Of a DNA stretch of 64,000 nucleotides, positions 1 through 10,825 are shown piece after piece. Under the pieces are notes generated by a model. It was not told where the DNA came from. It made no database searches and saw only the letters and a list, made by a program, of their open reading frames with translations. The position numbers and the translations under genes are program-made. The stretch is from Allolobophora icterica (taxonomy: Eukaryota > Annelida > Clitellata > Crassiclitellata > Lumbricidae): positions 51,451,949 through 51,515,948 of the forward strand of contig OY744613.1 in the NCBI GenBank assembly GCA_963556255.1. Reading direction: 5' to 3'. Each line of letters begins with the position of its first letter. Position 1 is the stretch's first letter.

Positions 1-968
1 GAGCTTGTTCAGAAAACGTATGTGAAACTGAACCCACACTGGAGAAAGACCATACCAATGTGCATTGTGTGGAAAAGCATTTGCAAGAGCTGGTGTACTA
101 AAGTATCACACAAAAACTCACACTGGAGAGAAATCGCACAAATACGAGTTATGTGACAAAGCATATAAAACGTCTTCTGGACTAAGTACACATAAACAAA
201 GCCACACAGGAGAAAAGCCATACATATGCCAATTCTGTGAAAAAGCATAACCTGGAGATTTGAAGGAGCACATGAAATCCCACATCGGAGAAAACCGACA
301 CAACTGTCAAATTTGTGACAAAGGTTTTAAGCATATTAGATCATTGAATCGTCACGTTAGTTATCACATTGTTGACAAACCTTACAAATGCGAGATATGA
401 GGACAGAATTTTGCAAGAACTAATAAACTAAAATTTTATGCATTAAACTACACTGCCAAAAATCTTTACAACTGAAAACTCTCTGGAAAAGCTTTTTTAG
501 AACCCATACAAATGTCAAGTATATCAGAAATCATTTTCGTGTAGTAGTAACTTGAATTGTCATCAGAGGATCCACACTGGTAAAAAACTATACAAGTGTC
601 AGATATGTAGCAAGTTATTTATAAGTCGAAAATGCAGTAGTCATTTGTGGTGCCATATGAGAACACACACCAGAAACAAGCCATGTAAGTTTGAAACATG
701 TCACAGAGAGTTTCCACAAGAGGTTGAAACCTTTAAAAGTCCAGAATATAGAAAAAAAAACATACAGAGACATATTGGGTGACAACAATTTTAAGAGGAT
801 TGATGCTTCTTCACGTGATGAAATTAAACCTTATAAAGCCTTTCTGAACTGAAGCATATGCGTGTGTAATACGTACTGAAATGTACCAACGAGAAAAGGA
901 GTTTACGAAGCAGGGTTTCCAGTTGTATTTTTCTCAATTCGAAATTGACTTTGCTGAGCTGTTTTAAG
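1..968 (+). pseudogene. Decayed C2H2 zinc-finger gene copy
   Basis: The first 32 bases match the sequence just upstream of the intact finger gene at 9256-9287, then jump directly into a finger linker, so the start of the coding region has been deleted. Finger motifs with Cys-x2-Cys and His-x3-His spacing and TGEK linkers are readable in pieces between about 50 and 780. The frame is broken several times: a stop follows GEKPYICQFCEKA near 247, and a Cys codon has become TGA near 398. The last 130 bases still resemble the shared C-terminal tail of the intact paralogs (a YQREKEF-like stretch, then FEIDFAELF and a stop near 966). I read this as a dead paralog of the 9.3 kb gene. Residual function of the 65-250 finger pair cannot be excluded but is unlikely. 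Confidence 0.85.
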
Positions 969-1055
969 ATTATCAACTGAATTACAACACTTCATAAATC
1001 TACTTTTAAGTTGAAAATACAATGTTTATCCTAAAAAAAACTTACTTCCTGTCCT

Positions 1056-1088
1056 GGAAGATTTTTCCGGACCCGGAAAAATCTTCCT
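1056..1088. repeat. Perfect short inverted repeat (hairpin)
   Basis: GGAAGATTTTTCCGG is followed after two bases by its exact reverse complement, giving a 15-bp stem. It lies just downstream of the decayed finger gene. It may be a 3' processing structure or a remnant of a small transposon; the sequence does not decide. Confidence 0.75.
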
Positions 1089-1660
1089 ACTGGTATTTGC
1101 ATGATTCTATCCTGGATTTTGCATGAATGGAACTACAATAGACAGTATTGTGAACAGTAGACCAGTAGGCCCTAGTGGCTTTTAGGTGTTGCTGTTTTAA
1201 TCAGGACTGTCATTTTCATAGTGTAGCTGTTAGTGCTGTTAACAAAAGGTCTACAGGAAACATTCATTCATGTTATTAAATACAAAATTATAAAAAAATG
1301 AACCCTCTGGTAACTCGCTTTATGTCGGAAAGTTCATAGCCGTTTGGACATAAGTGAACAAAAGCAACACATTCTGTAAGCACTCAACTATTTATGTCTA
1401 CAGAGGCCATCCATTTAGTAGGCCTGTGTATGCAGAAATCAGGAAAAATTGGCTCTGTACCCATATGTACCTTTTACAGACCCAACTGTGTACATACGCT
1501 TGATGCACCACTCCCCAAATCGTGCGTGATAGTTTATTAGTAACAGTCAGAGGTATGGTGGCATACAAGTGACATCTCTCCCACAGTCTTCCTACTTGTC
1601 TGATAACTGAAACACTGAACTTTTTTGAAGGTCAATCCATCTGGGTTCTTTAATTACTAA
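1089..1660. other. Non-coding flank, no gene seen
   Basis: AT-rich sequence without a coding frame longer than a few codons or a recognisable repeat. It is probably former 3' flank of the decayed finger gene. Confidence 0.5.
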
Positions 1661-1664
1661 TTAG

Positions 1665-1805
1665 AATATAGAAGAAGAGCAGCATGACGTGTTAGTGTCT
1701 TCATTTTCTTAGCCTCGGCATATAATTAGTGGCCAGTCCTCTGCCTCGTCATCTCATCTTCCCACCGACAGTGCGCGGTCAGTGTACAGGTGGTGCAGAA
1801 ATTAT
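1665..1805 (-). repeat. SINE-2 family copy, partial
   Basis: The block running from a TTCATTTTCTTAGCC segment to a CCACCGACAGTG segment recurs at 2105-2345 and, inverted, at 58110-58365. It lacks the tRNA-like head, so it is a truncated copy. Orientation is set by the 58 kb copy, where the tRNA-like part comes first on the + strand. Confidence 0.65.
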
Positions 1806-1849
1806 ATTTGGAAAATGGAACAATTTATTTATTAAGAAATTGTACTCTG

Positions 1850-2960
1850 CAAGATTGTTTTGAACACTTAAGTTATTAGTGATTCCTGTTTAGATTAATA
1901 TTTTCATTTGATTTTTTCATGTCGCATTTTGCTCAAATAGAAGACTATTAGAATTATTGAAATTTGCTTCAAGTGTATAATTAGTTATTTTATTTTGTTT
2001 GTCTGATTCATAAAAAAATCAACAAGTCAAAGAAGAAACCTTAAGATATACTTCAGATAGAGTTTAACTGATTCTGTTGTAAAGTAACTTAGGTTTATTT
2101 TAGTACTTAAGAATTCTAGAATAGAGGAAGAGAAGCAGAGCAGTATGAAGTATTAGCGACTTCATTTTCTTAGCCACGGCATATGAGGGCGGGTGGCCAG
2201 CCATCTCCCTCGCCGTCTCATCTTCCCAGCGACAGTGTATTGCCAGTGTACTCATTATAGCTGAGTTGGCTAGGGGTACAGATGGTGGAGAAATCTCGAA
2301 CCAAATGTCTGCCCTGGCTGGAAGTTGAACCCTTGACCTCTACACTATCTCACACCCCTAATTATAGCATAGCAGAGCATAAATGAGTCATAACTCTGAG
2401 TCATAAATTGACAGTACCAGCGCATTTTGATAAGCCGCCAGCTTTCTACAGACTACCCATATTTCTGCACATCATGCAGCTCCGGTATAAGAATAACTAA
2501 AAAATAGTAATAATTGCTAGTATTGTTATATAGTAGTCAAAATAAGATAATGGTAATTATTACGAAAGCAAGAGTAATAATACTTGCAATGATGTTACAA
2601 GTGAAATAAGAAAATAGGCCTGCGGTTAGCTTTGACCCATGAAATAACCAATTTCAAATAGGCCTATGTCTGATGGTGCCTAAGGAGCTTGAAAGCGACG
2701 ACTCAATGCCTCTGTGAGATTTCCTAGATACATACGTACATTTATTTATGTACATGCATAACAAACTAGTCATCTATTAATCTTTGCTTCAATTATAGAA
2801 GTCGTCAGTAGCCTATCCTTTCTAGTCATAGTCTTCTAGTTTGTCTATTAGATATAATTTAAGTTAAGATGTAGCGTAAAGGACAGCTAATAATTATAGT
2901 AAGCTGAGGTAACTAAAGTCGACTTTGATTGTCAACACTTGAAACCAATGAATAAAGTTA
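1850..2960 (+). repeat. Segment paralogous to 17590-18410
   Basis: Blocks such as the stretch ending ATACTTCAGATAGAGT (near 2050) and the later block CATAAATTGACAGTACCAG (near 2402) recur in the same order at 17765 and 18065, downstream of the 16.3 kb finger gene. The two finger copies were therefore duplicated together with at least 2 kb of 3' flank. Different SINEs were inserted in each copy afterwards (SINE-2 here, SINE-1 there). Confidence 0.7.
2105..2345 (-). repeat. SINE-2 family copy with tRNA-like head
   Basis: Reverse complement shows a B-box-like GGTTCAACTTCC-type region followed by the body shared with 58110-58365. It interrupts the duplicated finger-gene flank, so it inserted after that duplication. 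Confidence 0.65.
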
Positions 2961-3377
2961 ATGCGAGGTAATCGATTCCGCTTTCCGCAGCCTTTGCTCA
3001 GCACAAAGAAGTCTATCAGAAGCATAACAGATAATCACATAACTTCTAATAATTGCCTTTACGATAATTATTAGGCCTATCGTAAAGGCATAATTCCATG
3101 TAATAGGGGCCTGTTTTCATCAATCATCCAACTTCTAGTGTGAGTTTTACTATGAAGAATGTTCCTACGCGGTAATTTAGCAACCTAAACTACAGTTTTA
3201 CCTAAATTCTATTTTAGCTACTAAAAGGTGCGAACCAAGTGCCCTATAGTAAGTACAGTAGACAGTAATATAAAATTATGGGCTGCTAGAGGAGATAAGA
3301 CTTCAAGTCTCCAATATGCCTTCTGTGCAAAGGAGTATTCAACACCACGCGTGATCTTTCACTGTACAACTGCAAAG
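2961..3377. other. Non-coding, no gene seen
   Basis: No open frame or repeat structure recognised apart from scattered AGGCCTA words. Confidence 0.45.
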
Positions 3378-3664
3378 CAGTGCTTTTTCCTATAAACCAA
3401 AATCAGAAACTGAACAATTATGGGAGGGCTACGTCGAGGGGTTTGCGGAGGGGTCTTGGTGAGACCCTCCACAAGAAAACTTTGGACGTCACATTTGCAT
3501 TATGAAATGGTAGGCCTACAATTCCTCCATGAGAACTTAGATGGCAGATAGAGTTAGACACTAATCAATTTCTGTAAAATATATTAAAATAACTAAATTA
3601 TTTTTAATTATAAAAAAGGTGCCGGATCGCCGTTCCGTAGCGTTCGAGCAGAAAAAAAGCACTG
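3378..3664. mobile_element. hAT-like MITE, 287 bp
   Basis: The ends are CAGTGCTTTTTCC and GAAAAAAAGCACTG, near-perfect inverted repeats with the CAG/CTG termini usual for hAT elements. The inner right end (an AACGCTACGGAACG-type stretch on the reverse strand) resembles ends I recall from widespread animal hAT elements. No transposase is encoded. The flanking 8-mers do not form a clear target duplication, so the exact borders are uncertain. Confidence 0.6.
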
Positions 3665-4352
3665 GCAACAAGTGATTCAAAGCCAGAATTTATTCTAGGC
3701 CTAACATATATAATAGCGTAGTAGGCCTAAATTCATTCATGCATTCATTTTAGCGCCCCCTAAAGTTACCTACTCAGAAGAGCTCCCAACCGAACGATGG
3801 CAATATAGGCCTATGCACCGACACATTGCAGAATTTTGGATGGGCGATAAAAAATATAGCTCAAACTAGAAGCTGGTTGATCGACTAAAATATTTCATAT
3901 AGCCAAAATATTTAAACTAGAAATTGAATGATTGTATATATTTGAAAGCGAATATAATACATAGAAATAATTTACTAACCTGAATGTAGCGATTATATTA
4001 TATATAATTGTAGGCCTACTTTAGCGTTCGTGCCAGGAATTGAAGATAAACATTCACATCACATCCAATGTACAAATCCATTCAATGAACAACAATCGTT
4101 TCTTTAGATTTGATGCAATATATGTATATTAAAATAAGACAATTATTTCCATTTTACAAGCAAATAAACCTTATCTACTTAAAAAGCGGCGTATTTAACT
4201 TAAGGATTAATTTTATTATATTCCTTATCTGAGCCGTCGTAGAGTAAATTGTCAGACCATCTCCATAGATCGCTGTGAGATCGTATCTTGCATTGTTTCA
4301 AGACTCCCAGCCATGTCCATTTCTAGGATGTAGATAGGTAGATTTTCTGGTT
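3665..4352. other. AT-rich non-coding stretch
   Basis: No gene seen. A degenerate copy of the CTAGAAGNTGG minisatellite unit found inside the next MITE is present near 3858-3930. Confidence 0.5.
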
Positions 4353-4580
4353 ATCCTGGGTTTTAGCGTCGGAAATTATTTACATTGCATGAGCGATGAA
4401 AACATTTCATAGTAAAATTCGAACTAGAAGTTGGAAGATCGATGAAAATGTTCACGAAACTAGAAGCTGGATAATCGATTAAAATATAACAAACTAGAAG
4501 TTGGATGAACGATGATTATTTATTGTATTATTGTATTAGAACTTTTCAATGAAATAATTTCCGACGCTAAAACCCAGGAT
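4353..4580. mobile_element. MITE carrying an internal minisatellite
   Basis: ATCCTGGGTTTTAGCGTCGG at the left is matched by its reverse complement ending at 4580, a perfect inverted repeat of about 28 bp. Between the ends are about three tandem units of roughly 34 bp with the core CTAGAAGTTGGATGATCGATG. No coding capacity. The same internal unit occurs outside the element near 3860 and at 18895-19095. Confidence 0.75.
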
Positions 4581-6019
4581 TACCGATTTTCTTTGTAGTA
4601 TCGAATTGTTTGAATCGCATAAATCCCTTCAACTATCGTAGGCGATGACGATTCATAATACGGTACAAGAGTCAGTTTATTCTACTTGACCTTTGGCAGT
4701 CAAACAGTAATTGTAACAGTTCGATCGTTTCTTAGAACTCAACTTCAATCGAATAACTTACAGCAAAACGAGCGCTGCAAGTGTTACTTCTGTGGCTTAC
4801 TGGTGAGCACACAGATTCGATGAATTATTCGTTATTTGGCTAACGAATTAACGTTCAATTCAAAACATCAACCGTGAACGAATTACGACAGTCGCCATAA
4901 CTGTTTCATCTCTCTTCGAACACTGCCCTACGACATTTCATTGGTTGGCTTCTCCGGTCGCTATGGTAACGCATACGTAGTAGGCCTATCTCCTTCCACG
5001 TCATCATATCAACATCGACTCAACGGCTGTTTATTTAAACTGAGTTTTATTTATATAGCACCGCTTTTCTTTAGATAAACGCCGCTTACATTAGCTATCT
5101 TATACTAAACCTTAATTTAATTATTGAATTAAATAACAAGTCATTTGATAAGAAATAGTATTCGCTACACTGAAAATCATACACACAATACACCAAAGTA
5201 AACTACGGTTTTAACGAAAAGAAATGATTGCCCGACGTCGATTAGTTGTTCAAAAAAAAAGAATAATTACTGATGCAAAGTCTGTAAAGATATACTGAAC
5301 CAACATATAACGGTAGGGCCTGTGTAACGGCGTGGATTTCAACTTCTCCAATAGACTGCAATTTTAATTTTCAGGTATACACACAGTTCCCGTGACACGA
5401 AGCCTTTGATGAAATGTTAATTTATGACGGTTCTATTTAGTATTTGTAATCGTAAATTTATAATATCTGAAGTGCTACTCGATAGCTAAGCGCTATAAGT
5501 TATAATCCCCCACTCCCGGACAAAATTCTCCTGTACAATTAACCTCTTTCTGCTTTGCTAATTGCGTCTGTGGGTTAATAGTACCACATCAACCAACGCT
5601 AAATAGTCTTATTGTGGACCAATTATAGGCGTGGTCTGTTTACGGCGAACGTGTACAATCTGGGTGCCCTACCCTAGCCCTGAATTTTAAATCCAGCTTC
5701 CATTCGGAGGTATAACTTTTGTACTCGCACAAATACATAGGCTACACTATCCCTAAGCCCCCAACCGATGCAAAGACACACACCCAGTTAGTACATAGGC
5801 GGCACCAAGATTGTACATGTTTGCCCTGTCCACTTGGGACTACATACAAATCTACATAAAGTCATCTCAATAAATTAGTCATTCTCCAAAAAAGGCCGTC
5901 AATACCCCCTATAGAGTACATACTGCGCAGTACTTCCGCGACCACGGTTTTTTTAAGAGTGATAAAATCTGGAGCATTGCAAACAGGGAAGTTCATGTAT
6001 CGCTATGATCATTGCCTTT
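4581..6019. other. Non-coding, no gene seen
   Basis: Unique-looking AT-rich sequence. A short piece near 5475 (GTGCTACTCGATAGCTAAGCG) belongs to a dispersed repeat also present near 29880, 41215 and 50630, probably a LINE or SINE tail. Confidence 0.45.
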
Positions 6020-6475
6020 GGGGCCATCCACATATTACGTACGCACTTAGGGGGGGGAGGGGGGTCGGATTTTGGCGATTTTGCGTACGGGTGCGAACGG
6101 GGGGAAGGGGGGGGGTAACAAAATGTGTACGTACCCAAAATAAATTTCTAATTATGACGTCCACATTAGCCTATTTATAACTCTGTATTATCCTATAGTC
6201 GTCCCATGGCATTTTATTGCATTATATAAAAGCCATGTGCAGTTATTCTGTGCTGTGAACGACACCTATAATTTGTCTATATTGGCCCTTCAATAATCTG
6301 GCCTAAAGTGCAGACAGGCTGCCTGGAGACACTTTCTGCAGCTGGTCATCGGGGGGGGGGTGCGTCAAAACGTACGTACTCACGGGGGGGTGGTGGAAGA
6401 AAGTACGCTTGCGAACAGGGGGGGAGGGGGTCCAATTTTCCCGGATTTTTGTGTACGTAATATATGGATGGCCCC
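6020..6475. mobile_element. TIR element with GGGGCCATCCA ends
   Basis: Left end GGGGCCATCCACATATTACG and right end reading TACGTAATATATGGATGGCCCC are inverted copies with a few mismatches. Both subterminal regions carry long G-runs and TACGTACG motifs. The apparent proteins in it are translations of this low-complexity DNA. No target duplication longer than TTT is visible. Confidence 0.65.
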
Positions 6476-7500
6476 TTTTACCAATTATCTTCAACAACTT
6501 CTTTAACCCCGCTCTAGATCGCCAAATTAGAAACCTCTTTCCTCAAATTCCTTCATACTCACATACCAACACAGTCTATTTCCTATTAGTCTGGTTGCAG
6601 AGTACTCCGATCCAGAAAAAATTGGCAACAAGCTGATTTTTGATTTTTCATAAATGGTTTGGTAATACTGCAAACGGCGGTCCCAAATTATAACATTAAA
6701 TAAATATATAGCTTCATTTAAATCATCCCCAGCGAAAATGAAATCACGCAATTTTTTTAATGAACATCTTTATTACGCCCAGTAGGCAGTATAGTCTAGG
6801 CTTGGAATTACAAAAGGCTATAGAAATGACTGTTAGAAGCAAATCATGTAACAATTTGCAAATAGGTGTTTCTAGACTAATTTGACCCTGCTGAAAACGA
6901 AAATCGTGGTTAGCAAGCTGGATTTGTAGCGGTTGTATGAAAAAAAAAATGGCGGCCTACCGGACCACATTTATTGCATTACATTCCTTTACATATTCGT
7001 AGCCAACTAAATATCAATTGCCTCAAAAGTCATCTCCATCTGTTTCGAAAAGGCGCACATACAGACCTTACTTGATTTTTTTATAGAACATATTGTCAGG
7101 TGTGGTATTGGAGCCTTTGGAGCGTTTAGCTAAGGTTCTTGTAGTTAAGACTATTTTTCTGGTCATTTTCTCGTCTGTATAATTATGTAATCTGTGAGTG
7201 GAATCCATGCTGTTAGGCCGTCTGCATGATTGTTTCCCTCTGTAGCCAGGTATACTACGTTTTTCTTCTATTTCATGTCAGTTGGTTTCTTTGAAAATGT
7301 GTTTACCAAATAAAAGTTGAATTGAAATGAATTGAATATAGCATATGGAAACTATGCTTCGATTTTAATTAATTGATGTAATGCAATTGGAACGCATTGG
7401 AGTATTTGATTAATCGAATGAATTTAATCGTGCATGAATACAATCATGGGCCATCGCTATATTTATTATTCACTCATGTGAATACACTGAGTTACTATTT
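6476..7500. other. Non-coding with a solo mariner-type MITE end
   Basis: At 6666 a TA is followed by CTGCAAACGGCGGTCCC, the terminus of the MITE at 28038-28571. No matching right end is nearby, so this is a truncated copy. The remainder shows no gene. Confidence 0.55.
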
Positions 7501-7524
7501 ACTAGTATTTATTTATTAATTTAT

Positions 7525-8100
7525 TATTATTATTTTTTTTTGCCCCGAGGTATACAGGACCCTCAGGGACTTCAACATTATTTACAAAGTAGATTTGTCT
7601 GGAATGGGCCCTATTTGTCTAAGTTAAAGTTGTTGAAGGCACCCCTAAAGGCCACCGCGTTGAAACGTTGAATCGTGAGCGCAAGGCGTTGAAACAAGAA
7701 AGACGTTTCGCGAACGTCCCCCGTAACAGTTTTGAGTTTCTGCCCTAGCGCAGAAAGAAAGGCCAAGCCCTCATTGTTAATCGGGCCCATGGTTTCAAAT
7801 GCCAGGGGAACAAAAAAATGAGTAGCGGAAAGCTGGCGATATTTATCGTGTTTGCGGGCTGCCGCCTTCTCGGCCGCCCCACCGGCCGCCCGAGCAGTAT
7901 CCGGCAGGTAAGAAGCAGCCAATGTGTCAGTCACGGTCGCATCCCATACGAGGCTGCGACCAGCGCGCCACGGAATGAGGGTGAGGCCATCCGGTCTCTT
8001 GCCATCGGCTCTCAAAAGGCCCACGGGCTCCCTAGTTGAAGGGAAGCCAGCGCGGGTCAGACTACGAAAAATTAGGTCGTTCAATGTTGCGTGTCGTTCA
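7525..8100 (-). mobile_element. 5'-truncated non-LTR retrotransposon, C-terminal part
   Basis: On the reverse strand a frame from about 8100 to 7611 reads LNDLIFRSL, then KRPDGLTLIPW, VWDATVTDT, FVPLAFETMGPIN, ETSFLFQRLALTIQRFN, and ends at 7611. This is the C-terminal region I recall downstream of reverse transcriptases in many invertebrate retroelements. The RPD...VWD spacing looks like a PD-(D/E)xK endonuclease core, as in R2/NeSL-type elements, but that assignment is inference. The 3' end carries the hairpin CCCTGAGG/CCTCGGGG at 7540-7585 followed by A-rich and AAT repeats. The reverse transcriptase domain is missing; the frame continues only into microsatellite upstream. Confidence 0.75.
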
Positions 8101-8107
8101 ATGTTGC

Positions 8108-8137
8108 GTGTTATTATTATTATTATTATTATTATTA

Positions 8138-8189
<52 letters not shown>

Positions 8190-8222
8190 TATTATAATAA
8201 TTATAATTATAATTATATTATA
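8108..8222. repeat. TTA/ATT microsatellite
   Basis: Long run of TTA repeats grading into AT-rich dinucleotides, at the 5' truncation point of the retroelement. Long homopolymeric Asn/Ile frames here are artefacts. Confidence 0.95.
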
Positions 8223-8309
8223 ATTCATTAAAATCATAGAATACATGTTAATACAGGTCAGTTAAGCCGTAGGGGGATTATGTCTGGGAGATTATGTCTG
8301 CCTACCCTC

Positions 8310-8593
8310 GAGAGCTTTCCTGCTCCGTTTCAGGTGCCAAATGCCCACGTTCCCTCCGCTCAGCGAGAAAATGGGTACTTTTAGTCCCCATTCTCTCATT
8401 CCACGACTATGCAAAGTTGAGCTTTTTCAGCGATGGGCCAGTGGGTCTGGAATAGACTTCCCTTAGAGCTCCGCTTGTGCCCTAAGGTCCCCCCCTGGCC
8501 TCTTTCTTACAGAGCCCCTCTGTGTAGTTCCCTTGAAGGGGCGCTATACAAATCCTGGAACGAATGAACGAATGAATGAATGAATGAATGAAT
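8310..8593 (+). repeat. LINE/SINE 3' end with (AATG)n tail
   Basis: The sequence ends GGGGCGCTATACAAAT followed by GAACGAATGAATG repeats. The GGCGCTATA(T/C)AAAT block before a short tandem tail is the usual CR1/L2-type 3' end and also ends other copies in this window (18000, 38890, 53355). Confidence 0.65.
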
Positions 8594-9078
8594 GTTATTA
8601 CCATAATGATATGCAAAAACAAACTGTGATTAGTTTAACAGATTCACACACAGTTTAAATCATTTTATAAAAAATCGCTCGGTTGTAATAGAAATGGTGA
8701 TAGAATTAATATCTTTGAGAGTAACGTATATTTTACATTTATTGCTCGGAAAACTTGTAAATATGTTAAGTTCTTTGGCGCGAGGTGTGAGGTGTTTGGA
8801 AGTCACGTAGTTTGAATGTTTTTGTAACGTTTTCACTTCAGATAAATGATCTTTCAACCTGAGTCGACATTTCTATAGTTGAAGGAGCTACCTTTAAATT
8901 AATTTAAAATGGATGATTGGTTATGAAGTACTATCACAATAATATTTAATTTACAAATTTAAAAGCCTCCAGTTGTTAAAAATTGAAAACATTATGCACA
9001 ACTCCAGTAATGTATATAGACGTAGCATTGCTGTGGATACAAATGTTAAAATTATGAAACCGTGTCTGTTCTTTACAG
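8594..9078. other. Upstream flank of finger gene, no gene seen
   Basis: AT-rich. A polypyrimidine tract followed by TTTACAG at 9070-9078 is a plausible splice acceptor for the exon that carries the 9.3 kb finger coding region. Confidence 0.4.
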
Positions 9079-9323
9079 AGCAACTGCTCTCAACTACAGC
9101 TGTGAAAGCCTAAATTCTAGAAACGTTTGACGGAGAGTTTGAGTGAATACAGCCTGAGAAATTCACCATGCAAAGAAATTCATTCAAACTTCGGATAGTA
9201 TTGCTTCACAGTGGACTTAGCCAAAACCCAAAAAATTTCCATTACAGAAGATAAAGAGCTTGTTCAGAAAACGTATGTGAAACTGAATCCAAAGCAGAGT
9301 TTGTGTCAATCAATAGCAGAAAA

Positions 9324-10496
9324 ATGCGAAGAATGGCAGAATGTGACAGAGGCAAAACAAGAGACCAATTGATAATGGCGAAAAATGACAAACCATACAA
9401 ATGTGAATTATGTGAAAAAGCATTTGCAAGAAGATCTCAGCTAAAATACCACACAAGAATCCACACTGGAGAAAAACCATACAAGTGTGAACTATGTGTA
9501 AAAGCATTTGCACAAAGGAGTCAGCTAAACTTCCATACAAGAGTTCACACTGGAGAGAAACCACACAAGTGTGAACTATGTGTAAAAGCATTTGCAAAAT
9601 GCAGTCAGCTAAAACGTCACACAAGAGTCCACACTGGGGAGAAACCATACAAATGCGAGGTCTGTGACAAAACATTTGGAACCTGTTCTGCTCTAAAGCA
9701 ACACAAACGACTACATACAGGAGAAAAGCCATACAAATGCCAACATTGTCAAAAAGCTTTTACACAGTTTGCACATTTGTCTCAGCATACAACAAAACAC
9801 AGTGGAGAAAAACCATACAAATGCCATCTCTGTTCCAAATCATTTACATGTAGTAGTTCTTTGCACAGACATAAGAGAAATCATACTGGATACAATTCAT
9901 ACATATGCATAAAATGTAATAAATCTTATTCTAGTAATAGGAATTTGAAAATCCATGAGATGGGGCACACTAGAGAAAAGCCATACAACAGTAAGTTATG
10001 TGAAAAATCATTCGTTACAAGATTTCATTTAGAATACCACACAAAAACTCACACTGGAGAAAAACCATACAAATGTCATCTGTGTCAAAAATCATTTGCT
10101 TCTAGTAGTTCTATGAAAATCCACGAGAGGAAGCACAGTGGAGAGAAACCCTCTAACCGTGAAACATGCAACAAAGCTTTTGCCCAGGAGGACGAGTTTA
10201 ATAGGCATTCAAGCATTCACTCAGGTGAATTTTGCCACAAAGGATTTGGAAGTGTTGATAGCCTGTTCAGTCATGCCAGAACACACACTATGGGAAATGA
10301 ATGTATGAAATTCTTTGGAAATGAGAGATCATCTGTTTCTGATATTCAACCTTTCCTCGTGAAACCATATGGATGTGGATTCTGTGACAAAATGTTTGAA
10401 AGAGAAAAAATATTTTTGAAACATTGTTATCAGCTTTGCAATTGTCCAGTGGATGTTGAATTTGCGATGCACTTTAAGGATCAACAACCGAATTAA
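9324..10496 (+). CDS. C2H2 zinc-finger protein, about 390 aa, intact
   Basis: A single uninterrupted frame starts at ATG 9324 (MRRMAEC) and the same frame is open back to a TAA at 9252, so an upstream exon could add residues. Six canonical fingers joined by TGEKPYKC linkers are followed by a seventh, by finger 8 lacking its first Cys (YNSKLCEKSF), an intact finger 9, and finger 10 with its first Cys replaced (NRETC). Helix residues -1/3/6 of the first fingers are R/Q/Y, Q/Q/F, K/Q/R, T/A/Q and Q/H/Q. This suggests sequence-specific DNA binding in the nucleus. No KRAB, SCAN or BTB domain is seen. The tail carries a shared module (DIQPFLVKPYGCGFCDKMF, EK-FLKHC) also present in the 17.3 and 21.9 kb paralogs. 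Target and regulatory role are unknown. Confidence 0.93.
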   Translation: MRRMAECDRGKTRDQLIMAKNDKPYKCELCEKAFARRSQLKYHTRIHTGEKPYKCELCVKAFAQRSQLNFHTRVHTGEKPHKCELCVKAFAKCSQLKRHTRVHTGEKPYKCEVCDKTFGTCSALKQHKRLHTGEKPYKCQHCQKAFTQFAHLSQHTTKHSGEKPYKCHLCSKSFTCSSSLHRHKRNHTGYNSYICIKCNKSYSSNRNLKIHEMGHTREKPYNSKLCEKSFVTRFHLEYHTKTHTGEKPYKCHLCQKSFASSSSMKIHERKHSGEKPSNRETCNKAFAQEDEFNRHSSIHSGEFCHKGFGSVDSLFSHARTHTMGNECMKFFGNERSSVSDIQPFLVKPYGCGFCDKMFEREKIFLKHCYQLCNCPVDVEFAMHFKDQQPN

Positions 10497-10508
10497 ACAA
10501 AATTATTC

Positions 10509-10543
<35 letters not shown>

Positions 10544-10562
10544 CATCATCATTTAAAAAAAT

Positions 10563-10609
<47 letters not shown>

Positions 10610-10636
10610 GTAATAATAATAATAATAAATAATAAT
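10509..10636. repeat. AAT microsatellite
   Basis: Interrupted AAT repeats directly after the stop codon of the finger gene, separated from a second AAT tract (10727-10790) by a retroelement 3' end. Confidence 0.95.
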
Positions 10637-10644
10637 AATAATGA

Positions 10645-10721
10645 TAACCGTTCCAGAAAAATAACACACGTAATCGCTAAGTCCCTGAGGGAATGATGTA
10701 CCTCAGGGCAACAAAAAATAA

Positions 10722-10726
<5 letters not shown>
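10645..10726 (+). repeat. Solo 3' end of the 7.6 kb-type retroelement
   Basis: CTAAGTCCCTGAGGGAATG followed by TGTACCTCAGGGCAACAAAAA repeats the 3' hairpin of the element at 7525. The stem CCCTGAGG/CCTCAGGG is perfect. Both sides are AAT microsatellite, as at 7.5 and 36.8 kb. Confidence 0.75.

Positions 10727-10790
<64 letters not shown>
10727..10790. repeat. AAT microsatellite
   Basis: Uninterrupted AAT repeats forming the tail of the retroelement 3' end immediately upstream. Confidence 0.95.
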
Positions 10791-10791
<1 letters not shown>

Positions 10792-10825
10792 TAAACAACA
10801 ACAACCACAGCAATAATAATAGTAA

